Assembly: GCF_004785645.1 (NCBI RefSeq)
Contig: NZ_SRPE01000002.1
Span: 248,001-312,000, forward strand
Direction of reading: 5' to 3'
From: Empedobacter tilapiae
Lineage (GTDB): Bacteria > Bacteroidota > Bacteroidia > Flavobacteriales > Weeksellaceae
Length of the DNA stretch: 64,000 nucleotides
Numbering within the stretch: position 1 is the stretch's first letter; each line of letters begins with the position of its first letter. The translations under genes were made by a program, and so were the position numbers. Shown piece after piece: positions 35,985-45,100 of this stretch. The notes under the pieces are model-generated. The model saw nothing but the letters and a program-made list of their open reading frames with translations. It ran no database searches and was not told where the DNA came from.

Positions 35985-36012
35985 AAAAAACCACTCAATT
36001 GAGTAGTTTTTT
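35985..36012 (-). terminator. Terminator of the secreted unknown at 36018-36584
   Basis: AAAACCACTCAA pairs with TTGAGTAGTTTT on the minus strand (one G-T pair), followed by T residues. It carries the same CTCAATTGAG core as two nearby terminators. Confidence 0.78.
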
Positions 36013-36017
36013 ATTAT

Positions 36018-36584
36018 TTAATTTTTAGAATCATTATATCTTGTCAGAATATCTAATAAATCGATATTATCCATTCGTTGATCTTCAATTTCTTTTAATA
36101 GTTCAGGGTGATTAGCGATAGCCTTACTTAACTGATTTTTTCTATGATTAAATAAACCTAAAGGAAAAACTGTTCCAGATTCATTTACCAAATAATCATG
36201 ATAGCTTATTGAGCCGTCCATGATGTTTTGTGATATACTTTTATACCACTTTATTTTTCCATTATAGACCAAAATTTGTAATTGATTTCCATCGTTTACA
36301 TAAGTCATTTTATTATCAAAAAGGTTTGTGAAAGACAAAGATTTAATGTCTTTAGCTTTTATCTTAGCTTTCTTTTTATCGTTGTCATCAACTAAGATTA
36401 CTTTTTTATAAAAACTAGCATCATTAATTAATTTTTTATTAAAAAGATTAACAGTTACTATCATTTTTGAATGAATTGTATCATTATTCATTTTTATTAA
36501 TTCAACATCTACATATCGTCTTTGAGCGAAAGTTAGATTTGATATTATCAAAAATAATAATACAAATAATCTATTTTTATACAT
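36018..36584 (-). CDS. Secreted protein of unknown function
   Basis: The 188-residue protein has a clear signal peptide (MYKNRLFVLLFLIISNLTFAQ) and a mature part starting RRYVDVELIKMNNDTIHSKMIVTVN. Alternating beta strands with IKAKDIKSLSF suggest a beta fold resembling small DUF-type periplasmic proteins. No known family was recognised. It starts 17 bases after the ABC-F gene on the same strand, so it probably shares its transcript. Confidence 0.7.
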   Translation of the reverse strand: MYKNRLFVLLFLIISNLTFAQRRYVDVELIKMNNDTIHSKMIVTVNLFNKKLINDASFYKKVILVDDNDKKKAKIKAKDIKSLSFTNLFDNKMTYVNDGNQLQILVYNGKIKWYKSISQNIMDGSISYHDYLVNESGTVFPLGLFNHRKNQLSKAIANHPELLKEIEDQRMDNIDLLDILTRYNDSKN

Positions 36585-36600
36585 ATATAATAAAGTGTTT

Positions 36601-38232
36601 TTATTTTTCTATTTCTTTTAAATTTTCCATTTTCTTTGTTGCTAAGAAACCTTTGATGTCTTCAAAATGTTCTTTGACACGTTTGTTTCCAAATTCAAAA
36701 ATTTTTTCCGCCAATCCATCTAAGAAATCACGATCGTGGGAAACTAAAATAACTGTTCCTTCAAATTCTTTCAATGCATCTTTGATAATATCTTTTGTTT
36801 TCATATCTAAATGATTTGTTGGTTCATCCAAAATCAATACGTTATAAGGTTCTAACAACAATTTTACCATTGCCAAACGAGTTTTTTCTCCACCAGAAAG
36901 CACTTTTACTTTCTTGTCGATATCATCACCTTTGAACATAAATGCACCTAAAATACTTTTGATTTGCGTTCTGATATCACCTTCTGCAATGCGGTCTACA
37001 GTTTCGAAAATAGTTAAATCTTCATCTAATAAAGCTGCCTGATTTTGAGCGAAATATCCGATTTGTACATTATGACCAATTTCTAATTTTCCTTCGAAAT
37101 CAATTTCATTCATAATCGCTTTAATCATTGTAGATTTTCCTTCACCATTTTTTCCAACTAAAGCAACTTTTTGACCTCGTTCAATAACCATGTTTGCATT
37201 TTTAAATACAATATGATCACCATAAGATTTGTCTAAGTCTGCAATAACAAGAGGATATTGTCCAGAACGTGCAGCTGCTGGAAATTTTAACTTTAAAGCT
37301 GAAGTATCAACTTCATCAACTTCGATAATATCTAACTTTTCTAACATACGAACGCGCGATTGCACTTGTTCTGTTTTAGAAAAAGTCCCTCGAAAACGTT
37401 CGATAAATAATTTATTTTCGGCAATGAATTTTTGTTGTTCATCATAGGCTTTTTGTTGATGAATTCTACGATCTTGACGCAACACTAAATAGTCAGAATA
37501 TTTTGCTTTGTAATCATAAATTCGTCCCATTGTCACTTCAATTGTACGATTCGTAATATTATCGACAAATGTGCGGTCGTGCGAAATTACCATTACAGCT
37601 TTGGCTTGATTTTTCAAGAAATCCTCTAACCATTGAATAGATTCGATATCCAAGTGGTTTGTTGGCTCATCTAATAAAATTAAATCTGGTTTACGCAAAA
37701 GAATTTTCGCCAATTCGATTCGCATACGCCAACCTCCCGAAAACTCAGAAGTAGATCTATCCAAATCTTCTTGCGCAAATCCCATTCCTTTCAAAACCTT
37801 TTCCACCTCGGCTTCGTAATTTACTTCTTCTATCGAATAAAATTTTTCACTGACTTCCGAGACACGCTCGATTAACTTCATATAATCATCACTTTCGTAA
37901 TCAGTTCGTACAGTTAATTGCTCATTTAATTCATCAATTTCATTTTTCATTGATAAATATTCTGCAAAAGCTTTTGAGGTTTCTTCTCGAACAGAACAAT
38001 TATCTTCTGTTAATAAATGTTGTGGCAAATAAGCGATGACAGCGTCTTTTGGGGCTGAAATATTTCCCAAAGAAGGTTTATTGATTCCTGCAACAATCTT
38101 AAGCAAAGTAGATTTTCCTGCTCCATTTTTACCCATTAAGGCAATCTTGTCGTTTTCGTTAATTACAAAACTAACTCCACTAAACAAAGTTGTAGAACCG
38201 AATTGAACGGCAATATCATTAACTGTAATCAT
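36601..38232 (-). CDS. ABC-F ATPase (Uup/EttA-like)
   Basis: The 543-residue protein holds two ABC ATPase domains without membrane parts: Walker A GKNGAGKST at 34-42 and GKNGEGKST in the second half, signatures SGGWRMRIELAK and LSGGEKTRLAMVK, and both LDEPTNHLD motifs with their Glu intact. Between them is the helical P-site interaction linker. ABC-F proteins act on the ribosome to resolve stalls or protect from antibiotics; without a resistance-type long linker this looks like a housekeeping member. It has a TATCTTTG promoter element. Confidence 0.93.
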   Translation of the reverse strand: MITVNDIAVQFGSTTLFSGVSFVINENDKIALMGKNGAGKSTLLKIVAGINKPSLGNISAPKDAVIAYLPQHLLTEDNCSVREETSKAFAEYLSMKNEIDELNEQLTVRTDYESDDYMKLIERVSEVSEKFYSIEEVNYEAEVEKVLKGMGFAQEDLDRSTSEFSGGWRMRIELAKILLRKPDLILLDEPTNHLDIESIQWLEDFLKNQAKAVMVISHDRTFVDNITNRTIEVTMGRIYDYKAKYSDYLVLRQDRRIHQQKAYDEQQKFIAENKLFIERFRGTFSKTEQVQSRVRMLEKLDIIEVDEVDTSALKLKFPAAARSGQYPLVIADLDKSYGDHIVFKNANMVIERGQKVALVGKNGEGKSTMIKAIMNEIDFEGKLEIGHNVQIGYFAQNQAALLDEDLTIFETVDRIAEGDIRTQIKSILGAFMFKGDDIDKKVKVLSGGEKTRLAMVKLLLEPYNVLILDEPTNHLDMKTKDIIKDALKEFEGTVILVSHDRDFLDGLAEKIFEFGNKRVKEHFEDIKGFLATKKMENLKEIEK

Positions 38233-38254
38233 AAATTTTATCGAATAATTGCGG

Positions 38255-38262
38255 CAAAGATA
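38255..38262 (-). promoter_or_regulatory. Putative -7 promoter element of the ABC-F gene
   Basis: On the minus strand TATCTTTG lies 22 bases before the ATG at 38232. Confidence 0.5.
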
Positions 38263-38332
38263 ATTGAATTGATTAAAAACTTGATAATAAAATTATGGGT
38301 GACTTAATTATAATAAATAAGTTTATTCTGTA

Positions 38333-38364
38333 AAAAAAAACCGAGAAATTTACTTTCTCGGTTT
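38333..38364 (-). terminator. Terminator of the M36 metallopeptidase gene
   Basis: AAACCGAGAAA pairs with TTTCTCGGTTT with a 5-base loop; on the minus strand it is followed by a T run. Confidence 0.85.
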
Positions 38365-38390
38365 TGTATTTTTTATTTGAAAAACTAGAA

Positions 38391-40982
38391 TTAGTTTTTT
38401 ATTAATTTTTTTGTAACAGTTCCGTTACTAGTTTCGAACTTCAATATGTAAATTCCCTTTGATAAATTGTCAGTTGAAATACTCCCTTTTTGACCATCAA
38501 ATTTTACAGTTTTAGTAGATACAACTCTTCCTGTCATATCTACAATATCTACTTTGATATCTTTTTTGATTGATTTATCTACAATATAAACAATATCTTT
38601 AGCAGGATTTGGATACATTTGGAAAGTAGATTCTTTGATATCTGATGTAGCTAATTTACATTCTAAAACACTTGCAGGAGGCATATCAAATGCTTCAGTT
38701 CCATCAGATCTACTGTTTGAACTTCCTTGTTTTGCACTATAACCTAAACCTCTGTCAGAGAAAGCTTGCCAAATTTCACATTTATTTACACCATCATTTA
38801 ATTGTTCATCAGCTTTTAAGATAGCATCACGACCATCAACAAATCCAGGAGAACAAGGCTGTAATTTTAATCCAGTCATTACTAATTGTAAAGCTAAATT
38901 ATTTCCTGCTTTTCCATTATATAAATCTGGAGAAAAACCATATTTATCTACCAATTTCCAATTTAAATCCCAAATCATAGTTGCCCATAAATATCCTACA
39001 TTATGAGGAGATGTATCAGAAGCATATTTCTTCAAATCACTATATACAGAAGGGTTAATTTTCATATCTGTAGTGTATACTGTAGGACGAATACCTTTGC
39101 CAGAAGAAGTTTCTCCAGAAGCAAATGTACCGATACCTCTTTGTGTTTTTCCTGTATCTTCAGGAAGTTGAGTAATCATTAATCCAAAGAAATCTGACCA
39201 GCCTTCTCCCATTTGTTCAGCATTATTTAAACAACTTGATGTATATAAAGGACCTGTTAAACGATTTGAAATTCCATGTCCATATTCATGAGCAATAATA
39301 CCATTATCCAAGCTTCCGTCAATATATTCATCTTCCATTTTAGTTAAAGATCCATTGACAGTTATCTTATTCTTTAATTCTTTAACGATAGAATCTCCAT
39401 CAGCTTTACTGATGGCAATGACAGGAATTGTAATTGTAGGATCATCTCCTCCCATATTTATCATTCCATCTGCATTGTTTACGATGATAGCAGCTTTTGC
39501 TCCTGCATTCTGAGCATTCTTAGCCTTTATTGCAAAAGAACAATCTCCACGGTAAATTACGGCAATTTTATCATTTACTTCTGTTGTATTAGTGATTGTT
39601 CCACATCCATCGTATGGTGTGCCAGTAGTTTCACTTTTTAAGATCAAAACTAAATCTTTCGTAAGTGAAGTAGATGTTAAACTTCCTCCCCAAGTAGGAA
39701 TTGAAGTTTTGTATTTTCCTGAAATATTAGAAGGGTTATTTATTGTAAGTGATTCTGGAGTTTTACTCCATAAATACATAGACATACGAGGAGATCTACC
39801 ATCTGCAGGAGTAGCAAAAGTAGCATTGTTTATAGATCCAATAGCTAATCCTGTTTGAGCTAGGGCAATAACATCATCATTTCCTGTACCTCCTTTATCA
39901 AAATTGACTTTTTGAAAATTTCCATTTGCTTCTGTAAAACCATAATTATAGAAAATGTCATGCATCATATTGTTCATATAGAACAAATTTGTAGTAGCAG
40001 CTTCCCAATTTGTATAAGGATGATTATCTAGATTCATAGGGAAATCAAAATTTAAAGAATTTCCTCCATCAGCATAATCTGAATCTTTGATTGTAATGGT
40101 ATTTGAACTAGAATTATAAGTTTGATATCCTTTAGAATCATGATCTCTTACAGCTCTTACATTATTACCTTCGGTTCTACTTTTTATCGTGCCTTCTGTA
40201 GTGTTATGCCAGCCATTAGGAGAAGCATTTGTATTGGAAACTGATAAATCTGCAAAAGATCTATCACCACGATTAGGTGCTTCAAAAGGTAATTGATAAA
40301 CATTGTATTGAGGAGAAGCAGCTGTATTGTTAATATCTGTATACAACCAGTTCCAATCTTCTTTATTAAATGTAGCTAAATTTTCATTATAAAATGATTC
40401 ATGATTAAAACCACAACTTAACGTATTGTTATGTTTTTCTAATATTTTTCCAGTGTTAGCATCTATAACTACATGTATAAGATCATTTTGATTATCATTT
40501 ACCAATTGATAGCTAAATGTATAACTTAAAATAGGTTCTTGATCTTCATTAATGTAATATACAATTTCTTGAACATCATCATTTGAAAGATAAATTCCTT
40601 TTTTTGTGATTTTTGTATCAGAAATTATATTCAATCCTTCATTTTGAGAAATCACATTAAGTGCTTGATTAAAGCTAAGAGATGGAGTTGTATTGGCTCT
40701 TTTTAAAGAGATATTAAAGTTATCAGAAGAAGCTTTTGAAACAACTTGATTGTTTTTAATTATATAAGTAGAGTAGCTATTATAAATAGGTATTCCTTGA
40801 TAAGTTCTTTGAGTATAAACTCGTTGTGTTTGATTATCATCAATCGTTTGAGCAAACTTATACTCTACATTGCTTGCTACTGCTCTTGTTTCGTAATTAT
40901 CTACAATTTGCTCCACTGTTTGCGCATGAGCAGTCATCGATAAAAGAAACGCAGAGAATATCAGCGTTAAATTTTTCTTCAT
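38391..40982 (-). CDS. M36 (fungalysin) metallopeptidase with PA domain and T9SS type A sorting domain
   Basis: An 863-residue secreted protease. After the signal peptide (MKKNLTLIFSAFLLSMTAHAQ) come FTP-type propeptide segments, then the fungalysin domain. The zinc motif is HEYGH with His565, Glu566 and His569, and Glu593 in MGEGWSD is the third ligand. A PA domain is inserted before it at about 440-540 (ILKSETTGTPYDGCGTITN, NAGAKAAIIVNNADG). Residues from about 785 (FQMYPNPAKDIVYIVD to LKFETSNGTVTKKLIKN) are a T9SS type A C-terminal domain, so the protein is sent through the outer membrane. It is monocistronic. Confidence 0.95.
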   Translation of the reverse strand: MKKNLTLIFSAFLLSMTAHAQTVEQIVDNYETRAVASNVEYKFAQTIDDNQTQRVYTQRTYQGIPIYNSYSTYIIKNNQVVSKASSDNFNISLKRANTTPSLSFNQALNVISQNEGLNIISDTKITKKGIYLSNDDVQEIVYYINEDQEPILSYTFSYQLVNDNQNDLIHVVIDANTGKILEKHNNTLSCGFNHESFYNENLATFNKEDWNWLYTDINNTAASPQYNVYQLPFEAPNRGDRSFADLSVSNTNASPNGWHNTTEGTIKSRTEGNNVRAVRDHDSKGYQTYNSSSNTITIKDSDYADGGNSLNFDFPMNLDNHPYTNWEAATTNLFYMNNMMHDIFYNYGFTEANGNFQKVNFDKGGTGNDDVIALAQTGLAIGSINNATFATPADGRSPRMSMYLWSKTPESLTINNPSNISGKYKTSIPTWGGSLTSTSLTKDLVLILKSETTGTPYDGCGTITNTTEVNDKIAVIYRGDCSFAIKAKNAQNAGAKAAIIVNNADGMINMGGDDPTITIPVIAISKADGDSIVKELKNKITVNGSLTKMEDEYIDGSLDNGIIAHEYGHGISNRLTGPLYTSSCLNNAEQMGEGWSDFFGLMITQLPEDTGKTQRGIGTFASGETSSGKGIRPTVYTTDMKINPSVYSDLKKYASDTSPHNVGYLWATMIWDLNWKLVDKYGFSPDLYNGKAGNNLALQLVMTGLKLQPCSPGFVDGRDAILKADEQLNDGVNKCEIWQAFSDRGLGYSAKQGSSNSRSDGTEAFDMPPASVLECKLATSDIKESTFQMYPNPAKDIVYIVDKSIKKDIKVDIVDMTGRVVSTKTVKFDGQKGSISTDNLSKGIYILKFETSNGTVTKKLIKN

Positions 40983-41103
40983 TTTAAAATATTGTGTTAA
41001 TAATTAATCTAAAGTAATTATTACTTTTTAGTAAAAAAAATTGAATATTTAAGATAAAGCTGGTTTACTAGAGTTGGTAATTTGGATTAGATAATTAATC
41101 TAT

Positions 41104-41133
41104 AAAAAAGATCAGAGAACCTCTGATCTTTTT
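41104..41133 (-). terminator. Terminator of the sixA-ppk-ppx operon
   Basis: AAAAAAGATCAGAG pairs with CTCTGATCTTTTTT, with an AAC loop region, directly after the ppx-like stop. Confidence 0.82.
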
Positions 41134-42018
41134 TTATTTCAAATCTTTATAAATTTTTCGAATTATACCATCTGAAAGTCCTATTTTAGGAACATGTATT
41201 TTCTTTGCATGTGACCATTTTAAGACATTATTATATATTTCTAAGGCAAAGACAACTACATCAGCTCGATCAGGTTTCATGTTGAAGTTTTGCATACGTT
41301 CCTCTGTAGTCATTGTTTGTAAAATTTGATATTGTTTTTTTACATAAATACTACTTAAAGGAATTCCTAATTTTACACCAGAATATTTGTAAACATGATT
41401 AATATTCCCTCCAGAACCAATTAATTCGATATCGTTATTACCTATGTTTTCAATAATCCAATGTTTCATTTCGTTAAAAGCATTGGGAGACACTTTATTT
41501 TCTAATAAGCGAACTGTACCTACTTCAAAGGATTTTGAAGTAAAAACTTTGTTATCTTTTAATAAAGTTAATTCAGTGCTACCGCCGCCAACATCAACAT
41601 ATAAATAAGTCTTGTCATCTTTTATAAAAGAGCCTAATTCTGTATTGAAAAGTAATTCCGCTTCAGTTTTTCCATCAATTATTTCAATGTTAATTCCTGA
41701 TTTTTTCATTACTTTTTTTACAACATCTTTTCCATTTTTAGCTTCACGCATTGCAGATGTAGCATAAGCCTTATATATTTCGACATCATAAACTTTCATC
41801 ATTAGCGCGTAAGATAACATTGCGTCACAAATGCGATTAATATTACTTTCGCAAATTTCTTCATCAATAAAAACATCATGTCCTAAACGAATTGGCATGC
41901 GGACAATACTTGTTTTATTGAAAATTGGTGCTCGACCTTCTTCTTCATAAACATAATTAATCAACAATCGCATTGCGTTAGACCCAATATCTATTGCTCC
42001 TAATTTTCTAATCTTCAT
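41134..42018 (-). CDS. ppx: Ppx/GppA-family exopolyphosphatase
   Basis: This 294-residue protein has the ASKHA fold of Ppx/GppA: DIGSNAMRLLI at 10-20, then TSAMREAKNG near 98 and YVDVGGGSTELTL near 140. It is a short form lacking the C-terminal HD part of E. coli Ppx. It hydrolyses terminal phosphates of polyphosphate, or the pppGpp gamma phosphate. Its start overlaps the end of ppk by 11 bases, so the two are co-translated. Confidence 0.9.
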   Translation of the reverse strand: MKIRKLGAIDIGSNAMRLLINYVYEEEGRAPIFNKTSIVRMPIRLGHDVFIDEEICESNINRICDAMLSYALMMKVYDVEIYKAYATSAMREAKNGKDVVKKVMKKSGINIEIIDGKTEAELLFNTELGSFIKDDKTYLYVDVGGGSTELTLLKDNKVFTSKSFEVGTVRLLENKVSPNAFNEMKHWIIENIGNNDIELIGSGGNINHVYKYSGVKLGIPLSSIYVKKQYQILQTMTTEERMQNFNMKPDRADVVVFALEIYNNVLKWSHAKKIHVPKIGLSDGIIRKIYKDLK

Positions 42019-44074
42019 TTTCTTGTTCGTTTAATTTTTTTAAATATTCATACGTAGTGAATTGAGAGCGGTTAGGCTTTTTATTATTTCTTTTATATTC
42101 TAATGATGAGTTAGCTGTAATTTGTCGACCTTTTACATTATCTTCAAAGCTTAGATTAAACGTATCCATCACAATTTTTTTGAATTTGTGATCATAAATA
42201 GGACAAGCAACTTCAACACGATTATCCAAATTACGTTCCATCATATCTGCAGAAGAAATATAAACTTTGTCATCTCCAGCATTTTTAAACCAATAAACAC
42301 GAGGATGTTCTAAAAATTTATCAATTACACTTACACATTGAATGTTTTCAGACAGATTTTTAACTTCAGGAATTAAACAATTAATTCCACGTACAACTAA
42401 GCGTACTTTTACTCCTTTTTGAGAAGCTTTATATAATAGATCAATTATTTGTTTATCGCTTAAGCTATTTAACTTCATATTAATTTCTGCAGGCAAACCA
42501 GCTTGATGATTTTTTATTTCTCGTTTAATCATCTTTACAATTTTTTTGCGCGTACCATAAGGAGAAACTAATAAATGATTGTACGTTAAGTTTAAATAAT
42601 TTGCTCCAAAGAATTTAAAAATTTGTTCTACATCTTTTGTTATTCCAGGATTTGTTGTGAAATATGTATAATCTGTATATATTTTTGCAGTTCCAGCATG
42701 AAAATTTCCTGTACTAATAAACACATATTTTTGCGCTAATCCATTTTCAGGTTTACGTTCTATATAACCAATTTTTGAATGAACTTTTAAGCCAGGAACG
42801 CCAAAGATAACGTTAACTCCAGCTTCTTGCAGCTTTTTTGACCACATTGCATTATTTGATTCATCAAAACGCGCGCGAAGTTCTAAAATAGCTGTAACTT
42901 CTTTACCATTCATTGCTGCATTAATTAGCGAATGCATTACTTGAGAATCTTTAGCAACACGATAAATTGTTATTTTAATCTTAGTCACTTTAGGATCAAT
43001 TGCAGCTTCTCGTAAAAACTTTAATAACAACGAATAATCGTGATAAGGAGCCATCATCATTTCTTCGTTTTCTGAAAAAGCTTGAAAATAACTATTGTAT
43101 TTGAATGGTTTATTTAAAATGATAGGTTTTATTTTATCATATATTAAATTGGGCATATCAAAACTTGGAAAACTCATCAAATCACGCTTGTTGTGATATT
43201 TACCTCCAGGATTGATACTATCATATTCGTCTAATCGTAATTTTTTTAAGAAAAATTTCAATGTATCTGGCGCAATTTCAGCATCATAAACCAATCGAAC
43301 AGGGACACCTTTTTTACGATTTTCTAAACTATTGATGACTTTTTCTAATAAACTATGTTCTAAGTCATTATCAAAATCAAGTTCGCTATCTCGAGTGATT
43401 TTTATAGAATGTGCTTCGATTGTTTCGAAATCAAACATTTTGAAAATATCTTTCAAATGATAACGAATAATATCCTCTAAATACATGACGTATGTGTTTT
43501 CGTCGAATTTCGGAAGAACGATAAAACGAGGAAACAAATGTGTTGGAACAATCAAAAGTGCATATTGTACTTTGTCTTTTAACTGCATTTTTACAGCTAA
43601 ATAAAACGATCCATCTCTTAAAGGTGGAGCTTTTTTTATATCATCTAAAATAAAAACTCCAACTGTATGGATAAATTCATTGTAAAAATATTCGGAAATA
43701 AATTCTAAATAATTTTCAGGAATAGAAGTGTCATCAACAACATAAATATTATAGTTTTCTAATTCTTTAAATAATTGATTGTGTAAATCGTCATATTGAA
43801 CACGCTGTTGACGAACAATTTCGTTGATTTCATCAATTAATTCTTCGTCAGTTTGATCTGGTACTATATTTTGATAAACAATTTCTACATCTTTAAATTG
43901 AATAGAACGTAAAATAGTAGAATATCGAACAGAATAAAATTCGTCTAAATTGTTAGAATAAATTCCTAAAAATCTAATTCTTTCTAGCAATGGTACAGTT
44001 TCATCAGAAGCTTCTTGTAGTACACGCGCATTGAAAGAAAGCCAACTAATTTCACGATTTATATATTTTTTCAT
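42008..44074 (-). CDS. ppk1: Polyphosphate kinase 1
   Basis: The 688-residue enzyme makes polyphosphate from ATP. The N-terminal part begins INREISWLSFNARVLQEA as in all PPK1 proteins. The autophosphorylated His is His432 in LKVHSKIGYI, followed by the phosphate-binding STGNFHAGTAKIYTDYTYF. The last part carries RGINCLIPEVKNLSENI. Length agrees with the family (about 690). Membrane-associated in E. coli. The gene lies between sixA (4-base overlap) and ppx (11-base overlap) in one operon, so polyP making and breakdown are expressed together. Confidence 0.96.
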   Translation of the reverse strand: MKKYINREISWLSFNARVLQEASDETVPLLERIRFLGIYSNNLDEFYSVRYSTILRSIQFKDVEIVYQNIVPDQTDEELIDEINEIVRQQRVQYDDLHNQLFKELENYNIYVVDDTSIPENYLEFISEYFYNEFIHTVGVFILDDIKKAPPLRDGSFYLAVKMQLKDKVQYALLIVPTHLFPRFIVLPKFDENTYVMYLEDIIRYHLKDIFKMFDFETIEAHSIKITRDSELDFDNDLEHSLLEKVINSLENRKKGVPVRLVYDAEIAPDTLKFFLKKLRLDEYDSINPGGKYHNKRDLMSFPSFDMPNLIYDKIKPIILNKPFKYNSYFQAFSENEEMMMAPYHDYSLLLKFLREAAIDPKVTKIKITIYRVAKDSQVMHSLINAAMNGKEVTAILELRARFDESNNAMWSKKLQEAGVNVIFGVPGLKVHSKIGYIERKPENGLAQKYVFISTGNFHAGTAKIYTDYTYFTTNPGITKDVEQIFKFFGANYLNLTYNHLLVSPYGTRKKIVKMIKREIKNHQAGLPAEINMKLNSLSDKQIIDLLYKASQKGVKVRLVVRGINCLIPEVKNLSENIQCVSVIDKFLEHPRVYWFKNAGDDKVYISSADMMERNLDNRVEVACPIYDHKFKKIVMDTFNLSFEDNVKGRQITANSSLEYKRNNKKPNRSQFTTYEYLKKLNEQENED

Positions 44075-44556
44075 TTAATTTCTTTAGGTTTAATAATTTT
44101 GATTGTTTTACCTGTTTCAATTGTTTTCCAGTCATCAGATTCAAACTGAATCCAAACAAATGCTGAGGTTGAAAGATTATAAATCATTTTATTTCCTAGT
44201 TGATTAGTTACGTCAGTAAAAGCTGGATTATGTCCAAAAATAAGAACATTTTGTAATTGATTATCTAAATTTCTAATCCATTTATCTAGTAAATAATGAG
44301 AAAAAGTGTATAATTCTTCTTCAATATGAATTTCTTGAAAATGAAAAAGAATCGGTTTTACAAGCTGAGAGGTTTCCTTTGCGCGAATAGCTTTGCTTGA
44401 AAATACTTTGTCAAATTTCAATTCAAAATTATCTTTAAGAAAATGTGCAACTTTTTCAGTTTTAAACTTACCATTTTCTGTAATAGAACGAAATTCATCT
44501 GATAGATTTTCATCCCACTTACTTTTTGCATGACGCATTAAAAATAAATTTTTCAT
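44071..44556 (-). CDS. sixA: SixA-like histidine phosphatase
   Basis: A 161-residue histidine-phosphatase-fold protein. The RHA motif LMRHAKSKWDE holds the phospho-accepting His9; Arg8 and His109 in IFGHNPAF complete the site. Size and sequence fit the SixA branch, whose E. coli member removes phosphate from histidine phosphotransfer domains. It starts the operon with ppk1 and ppx and overlaps ppk1 by four bases; this order is common in Bacteroidetes. Confidence 0.9.
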   Translation of the reverse strand: MKNLFLMRHAKSKWDENLSDEFRSITENGKFKTEKVAHFLKDNFELKFDKVFSSKAIRAKETSQLVKPILFHFQEIHIEEELYTFSHYLLDKWIRNLDNQLQNVLIFGHNPAFTDVTNQLGNKMIYNLSTSAFVWIQFESDDWKTIETGKTIKIIKPKEIK

Positions 44557-44567
44557 AACGCAAATAA

Positions 44568-44625
44568 TTAAAAAAGAAACAGTAGTTAAATCTACTCATT
44601 ATCTAACGAAAAGACTTAACTACTG
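44568..44625 (-). terminator. Probable terminator of the thioesterase transcript
   Basis: On the minus strand CAGTAGTTAA pairs with TTAACTACTG around a 26-base loop and is followed by a T-rich run before sixA. The loop is long, so confidence is moderate. Confidence 0.55.
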
Positions 44626-44645
44626 CTGAGTTTTTTTAGTACCTA

Positions 44646-45077
44646 TTAAAGATTACCTTCGTAATTCTTAAAATCGTTTTTCACCCAATCAGGTAATTCT
44701 ATCGATTTTTTTTCTTCCATATCATACATTACTTGTGTACTTTTTCCCATACAATGAATAAGGTCTTCTCCATTCTCACTTTTGCTGGTAACGATATATT
44801 CGAAGTCGAAACTCTTGTTTCCTAACTTTGTTACTCTTACTCCAATTCGAGGGTTGATTGCATTTGGGCGTAATTCCTTTTGGTAATTTGCTTCCATATG
44901 AGCAATAACAAACATATGTCTTGTCCATTGCCATTTTTTGCTAGAAGTCATCATATAATATGCTCGACCAATTTGAAAATACTCAAAATAATAAACATTA
45001 TTTACATGTCCAATTGGATCAAAATCACTCCAGCGAGGTTCTAAATTTTTGAAGAATTTAAAGTTTTCTAAGCTCAT
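44646..45077 (-). CDS. Acyl-CoA thioesterase, hotdog fold (4HBT)
   Basis: The 143-residue protein starts with FKFFKNLEPRWSDFDPIGHVNNVYYFEYFQIGRAYYM, the conserved segment of YbgC/FadM-type thioesterases with the Asp that activates water. The following strands (FDFEYIVTSK, CMGKSTQVMYDMEE) fit the hotdog fold. It probably hydrolyses acyl-CoA or acyl-ACP in the cytoplasm. It follows the AI-2E-type permease by 23 bases and is probably co-transcribed. Confidence 0.9.
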   Translation of the reverse strand: MSLENFKFFKNLEPRWSDFDPIGHVNNVYYFEYFQIGRAYYMMTSSKKWQWTRHMFVIAHMEANYQKELRPNAINPRIGVRVTKLGNKSFDFEYIVTSKSENGEDLIHCMGKSTQVMYDMEEKKSIELPDWVKNDFKNYEGNL

Positions 45078-45100
45078 TTTTTAACAGGTTTTATATTAAA

